A stretch of 64,000 nucleotides of DNA. It comes from Petrimonas sp964346415. Lineage in GTDB: Bacteria; Bacteroidota; Bacteroidia; Bacteroidales; Dysgonomonadaceae. Location of the stretch: the NCBI GenBank assembly GCA_964346415.1, contig CAYFUQ010000005.1:4445-68444 (forward strand), in the 5' to 3' direction. Below are positions 61,774 to 64,000 of this stretch, piece by piece. Below the pieces are notes generated by a model. The model was given only the letters and a program-made list of their open reading frames with translations. It did no database searches and was not told the origin of the DNA. Within the stretch, counting starts at the first letter, position 1, and the number at the start of each line of letters is the position of its first letter. A program made the position numbers and the translations under genes.

Positions 61774-62871
61774 TCAGAAAGTATTTATTGCGTTTACAAC
61801 TTTTTGAGCCTCTTCTTCAGAAATAACCTGACTTATTGGTAAGCTTACTACTTCGTTATGAATTTTTTCAGTTATCGGGAAGCTCATTGTATTCCACTCT
61901 TTATAAGCTTTTTGCTTATGTGGCGGTATGGGATAATGTATTAAAGCTTGAATGCCGTTATCTGCCAGATGTTGCAAGAGCATGTCTCGATTTTTAGTCC
62001 TTACTACGAACAAATGACAGACGTGCGCATCCCAGTCAGAGATAATTGGAACGATTATGTTTGAATTTGATATATTGTCAAGATAATACTTTGCAATACT
62101 CTTACGATATTGGTTGTCGCTATCAATATATTTTAGCTTTACGTTTAATATAGCTGCCTGAATCTCATCCATCCTGCTATTCAATCCCTGGTAGTCAAAT
62201 ACGTATTTTTCTCCGGATCCGTAATTTGCTAAGGCTCTTACTGTTTCTGCCAGCTGGTCGTTGTCGGTAGTTACGGCGCCCGAGTCACCGAGTGCTCCCA
62301 TATTTTTCCCCGGGTAAAAACTATGTCCTGCAGCATCACCAAGTGAACCGGTTCTTCTCCCTTTAAAGACACACCCTGTCGATTGCGCATTGTCTTCAAT
62401 CAACTTTAAATTATATTTCTTGCATATTTCTCCTATCTTTTCGGTGAAGGCGCATTGTCCGTATAGGTGTACAATCATTATTCCCTTTGTTCTGGGAGAA
62501 ATATGCTGTTCTATTTTGCTGTCGTCTATTTGATAGCTTAAAATATCAGGCTCTACTAGTATTGGCTTTAGGCGATTGTCTGTAATGGCTAGAATGGAGG
62601 CAATATAAGTATTTGCCGGAACGATAATTTCATCGCCTGTCTCAAATACACCCATTTCAACATAAGCTTTGATGATTAACCTTAAAGCATCCAAGCCATT
62701 TGCCACATTGATACTATGCTTTGTTCCAATGAAGTCGGAGTAGTTTTTTTCGAACCGCTTGTTCTCATCTCCAAGTAAATACCATCCTGAATCGATAATG
62801 CGCGATACCTCGTCATGGATTTCCTTAGAGTTTTTATTTGTTATTTTTTGTATGTCTAAAAATTTAATCAT
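61774..62871 (-). CDS. DegT/DnrJ/EryC1/StrS sugar aminotransferase
   Basis: This PLP enzyme transfers an amino group to a keto sugar nucleotide. The 365-residue protein contains NVANGLDALRLIIKAY, EIIVPANTYIASILAITDNRLKP, LIEDNAQSTGCVFKGRRTGSLGDAAGHSFYPGKN and the PLP lysine Lys189 in YPGKNMGALGDSGAV, then the family end VSLPISQVISEEEAQKVVNAIN. With two ketoisomerase-type cupins just upstream, it most likely acts at C3 like FdtB/QdtB, giving a dTDP-3-amino-3,6-dideoxyhexose. The regiospecificity is inferred from the context. Confidence 0.92.
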   Translation of the reverse strand: MIKFLDIQKITNKNSKEIHDEVSRIIDSGWYLLGDENKRFEKNYSDFIGTKHSINVANGLDALRLIIKAYVEMGVFETGDEIIVPANTYIASILAITDNRLKPILVEPDILSYQIDDSKIEQHISPRTKGIMIVHLYGQCAFTEKIGEICKKYNLKLIEDNAQSTGCVFKGRRTGSLGDAAGHSFYPGKNMGALGDSGAVTTDNDQLAETVRALANYGSGEKYVFDYQGLNSRMDEIQAAILNVKLKYIDSDNQYRKSIAKYYLDNISNSNIIVPIISDWDAHVCHLFVVRTKNRDMLLQHLADNGIQALIHYPIPPHKQKAYKEWNTMSFPITEKIHNEVVSLPISQVISEEEAQKVVNAINTF

Positions 62872-62935
62872 CTTTTCTTATTTTAGGCTTTGTAAATTAC
62901 TACATTTGTGATTATTCCGAATGTTGCAAATATAT

Positions 62936-63358
62936 TTATCCGATGTTACTCCTATATTCTTTGAATTCTTCATAGTCTCTAATATAGTCCTCAGCTAGGT
63001 ATTCCATAGATGTCAACACCAGACATATAGATCCTGACGAGAAATTTTCCAGTTGACCCCAAATTCCGGGGGGCATTAAGAGAGCTCTGTTAGGACGATT
63101 CAGAGAGACTGTTCTTTTAATATTGCCATCATCCAAAATAATGTCGAAGCTGCCACTGGTTGCAAAAATCATTTGTATCGTTTCCTTGTGAGCATGCCCG
63201 CCTCTTGACTCACCACTGGGTACATCATATAGATAAAAAACACGTTTGACATCGAAGTTCACAGTCTTATTATTCTCGACTACACTGAGATTCCCTTTTA
63301 AATGGTGGTGCTTGTCAATTTCAATTATTGAGCAATCAAATACGCTTGGACTTTTCAT
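62936..63358 (-). CDS. FdtA/QdtA-family sugar 3,4-ketoisomerase-like cupin, copy 1
   Basis: The 140-residue cupin has KRVFYLYDVPSGESRGGHAHKET with His55 and His57, corresponding to the catalytic HAH of FdtA, then SGSFDIILDDGN and LMPPGIWGQLENFSSGS. In the FdtA family an Arg in an RG-x-L segment and a His or Arg after the Trp of the PxxxW-type loop help set stereochemistry. Here these positions are Lys21 and Gly101, both unusual. It overlaps copy 2 by four bases. The product may be a dTDP-3-keto-6-deoxyhexose, but the signature does not match FdtA or QdtA. Confidence 0.85.
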   Translation of the reverse strand: MKSPSVFDCSIIEIDKHHHLKGNLSVVENNKTVNFDVKRVFYLYDVPSGESRGGHAHKETIQMIFATSGSFDIILDDGNIKRTVSLNRPNRALLMPPGIWGQLENFSSGSICLVLTSMEYLAEDYIRDYEEFKEYRSNIG

Positions 63359-63759
63359 TTTTCTCTGTTTTTAAAAAGTTTGTAATCATAAATGTAGTCA
63401 CTAGGATCATATTTTGTCGAAGCAACAATCAGTGCAAGAGAATTGGTGGAAAAGTTTTCCATTTGTCTCCACAGTCCGTTAGGAACATAAAGTCCGTAAT
63501 AGGATCTATTCAGAGAATATCGTTCCTTTTTATTGCCATCATCAAGTATCACATCGAAACTACCGGACAGTGCCACTATAAATTCAGTATTTTCTTTGTA
63601 TGCGTGTCCTCCTCTTTTCATTCCCCCAGGAACATCATAAATCCAATACACCCTTTTAATTTTGAAAGGTATGTTGGTGAACTCTTCAATAACTGATAAG
63701 TTCCCTCTAACATCCAAAAACTTAGGAAGCTTGATTATTTTTACACTATTCAAAGTCAT
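63355..63759 (-). CDS. FdtA/QdtA-family sugar ketoisomerase-like cupin, copy 2
   Basis: The 134-residue cupin is a paralogue of the gene that follows it. It has FLDVRGNLSVIEE with the typical Arg18, KRVYWIYDVPGGMKRGGHAYKEN, SGSFDVILDDGN and YVPNGLWRQMENFSTNS. The second His of the HAH motif is replaced by Tyr54, while the first, His52, remains, and Arg98 follows the loop Trp. So the two copies have complementary differences from FdtA. They may form a heteromer, or one may be an altered-function enzyme. The gene starts 44 bases after the kinase gene. Confidence 0.85.
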   Translation of the reverse strand: MTLNSVKIIKLPKFLDVRGNLSVIEEFTNIPFKIKRVYWIYDVPGGMKRGGHAYKENTEFIVALSGSFDVILDDGNKKERYSLNRSYYGLYVPNGLWRQMENFSTNSLALIVASTKYDPSDYIYDYKLFKNREK

Positions 63760-63803
63760 GTCGGCTATTTTTTTAATTCACAATCTAATCTTATAATTAT
63801 ATG

Positions 63804-64000
63804 TCATTCACCATATCCATAGCTGTATTTTTTACCATATCCGTATCCATAATACCCCTTATTCATATCAACAGAATTAAGTATGAAGTATACTTTCTTT
63901 AGTTTGTTGTCTTTGTAGTGTGTGTCAATATCTTCTATGTATCGTTTTGGCGTGTGGCCTGATCTAACAACTAATAAGTTTACATCAGTAACTCTATTAA
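63804..64000 (-). CDS. wzc: Wzc-type bacterial tyrosine kinase, C-terminal end only
   Basis: The reverse strand at the right edge reads NRVTDVNLLVVRSGHTPKRY, then a stretch with KLKKVYFILNSVDM, and ends in the Tyr/Gly-rich tail GYYGYGYGKKYSYGYGE before a stop at 63804. Such an end is the tyrosine cluster that BY-kinases autophosphorylate; these kinases control polysaccharide chain length and export with the outer-membrane protein Wza. The VVRSGHTPK and ILNSVDM segments fit the last part of the kinase domain. The rest lies outside the window. It heads the visible part of the minus-strand locus. Confidence 0.88.
   Translation of the reverse strand, partial: NRVTDVNLLVVRSGHTPKRYIEDIDTHYKDNKLKKVYFILNSVDMNKGYYGYGYGKKYSYGYGE

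Noticed and set aside
62927..62934. Minus-strand TATATTTG as an internal promoter before the DegT aminotransferase gene
   Set aside because: The -7 match is perfect, but there is no -33 element at a suitable distance, and A/T-rich DNA makes chance matches common.
49469..64000. Invertible promoters or site-specific recombination sites as in Bacteroides capsule loci
   Set aside because: I found no paired long inverted repeats or recombinase gene in this part. The promoter of the locus lies beyond the right edge, so this cannot be judged.

Overview
The window looks like a chromosome segment from a member of the order Bacteroidales (phylum Bacteroidota). The reasons are the long str-S10-spc-alpha ribosomal super-operon without tuf, SusC/SusD genes beside a hybrid two-component regulator, lipoprotein-rich carbohydrate operons, promoters resembling the Bacteroides TAnnTTTG -7 element, and weak Shine-Dalgarno sequences. 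I do not assign a genus. I see no tRNA, rRNA, CRISPR array or insertion sequence.

Region 1 (1-20540) is housekeeping. A truncated DUF2027/Smr-type gene runs off the left edge and diverges from a queA-type tRNA-modification gene. Then rpsL-rpsG-fusA-rpsJ and the S10, spc and alpha gene blocks run in one direction to rplQ, where a terminator follows. Two genes are too short for ordinary ORF cut-offs: rpmD (14032-14208) and rpmJ (17129-17245). Several gaps between cistrons hold RNA hairpins. The best is a two-stem leader in front of rpsD, at a place where S4 autoregulation is expected.

Region 2 (20591-22634) has a type II NADH dehydrogenase and a membrane-anchored DUF4230 protein.

Region 3 (22677-46463) is a pectin polysaccharide-utilisation locus. 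A 1467-residue hybrid sensor/AraC regulator on the minus strand diverges from susC, susD and a third surface lipoprotein gene. A strong hairpin terminator follows. Then come eight enzyme genes: a CE7-like esterase, a GH28 polygalacturonase, an SGNH (CE12-like) esterase, a GH105 unsaturated uronyl hydrolase, a PL1-CE8 fusion, a PL1 lyase, a GH43 glycosidase and an esterase-CE8 fusion. Together they could demethylate, deacetylate and cleave homogalacturonan (probably with side-chain trimming), import the oligomers and finish them in the periplasm.

Region 4 (46670-47500) holds one intact GNAT acetyltransferase and a decayed copy of it. Region 5 (47556-64000, all minus strand) is most of a capsular or exopolysaccharide locus. 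In transcription order it has a Wzc-type tyrosine kinase (only its tail is in the window), two tandem FdtA/QdtA-type cupins, a DegT aminotransferase, a Wzx flippase, glycosyltransferases, a Wzy polymerase, a FemAB/GNAT-like transferase, GDP-fucose synthesis (gmd, fcl), a WecA-type initiating transferase, a GT26 transferase, a Gfo/Idh/MocA oxidoreductase and an uncharacterised aldo-keto-reductase-like protein. The predicted repeat unit therefore contains L-fucose (or a derivative) and probably a 3-amino-3,6-dideoxyhexose. The unusual active-site residues of the two cupins, the two CE8 fusions and the ribosomal leader RNAs are the points most worth checking.
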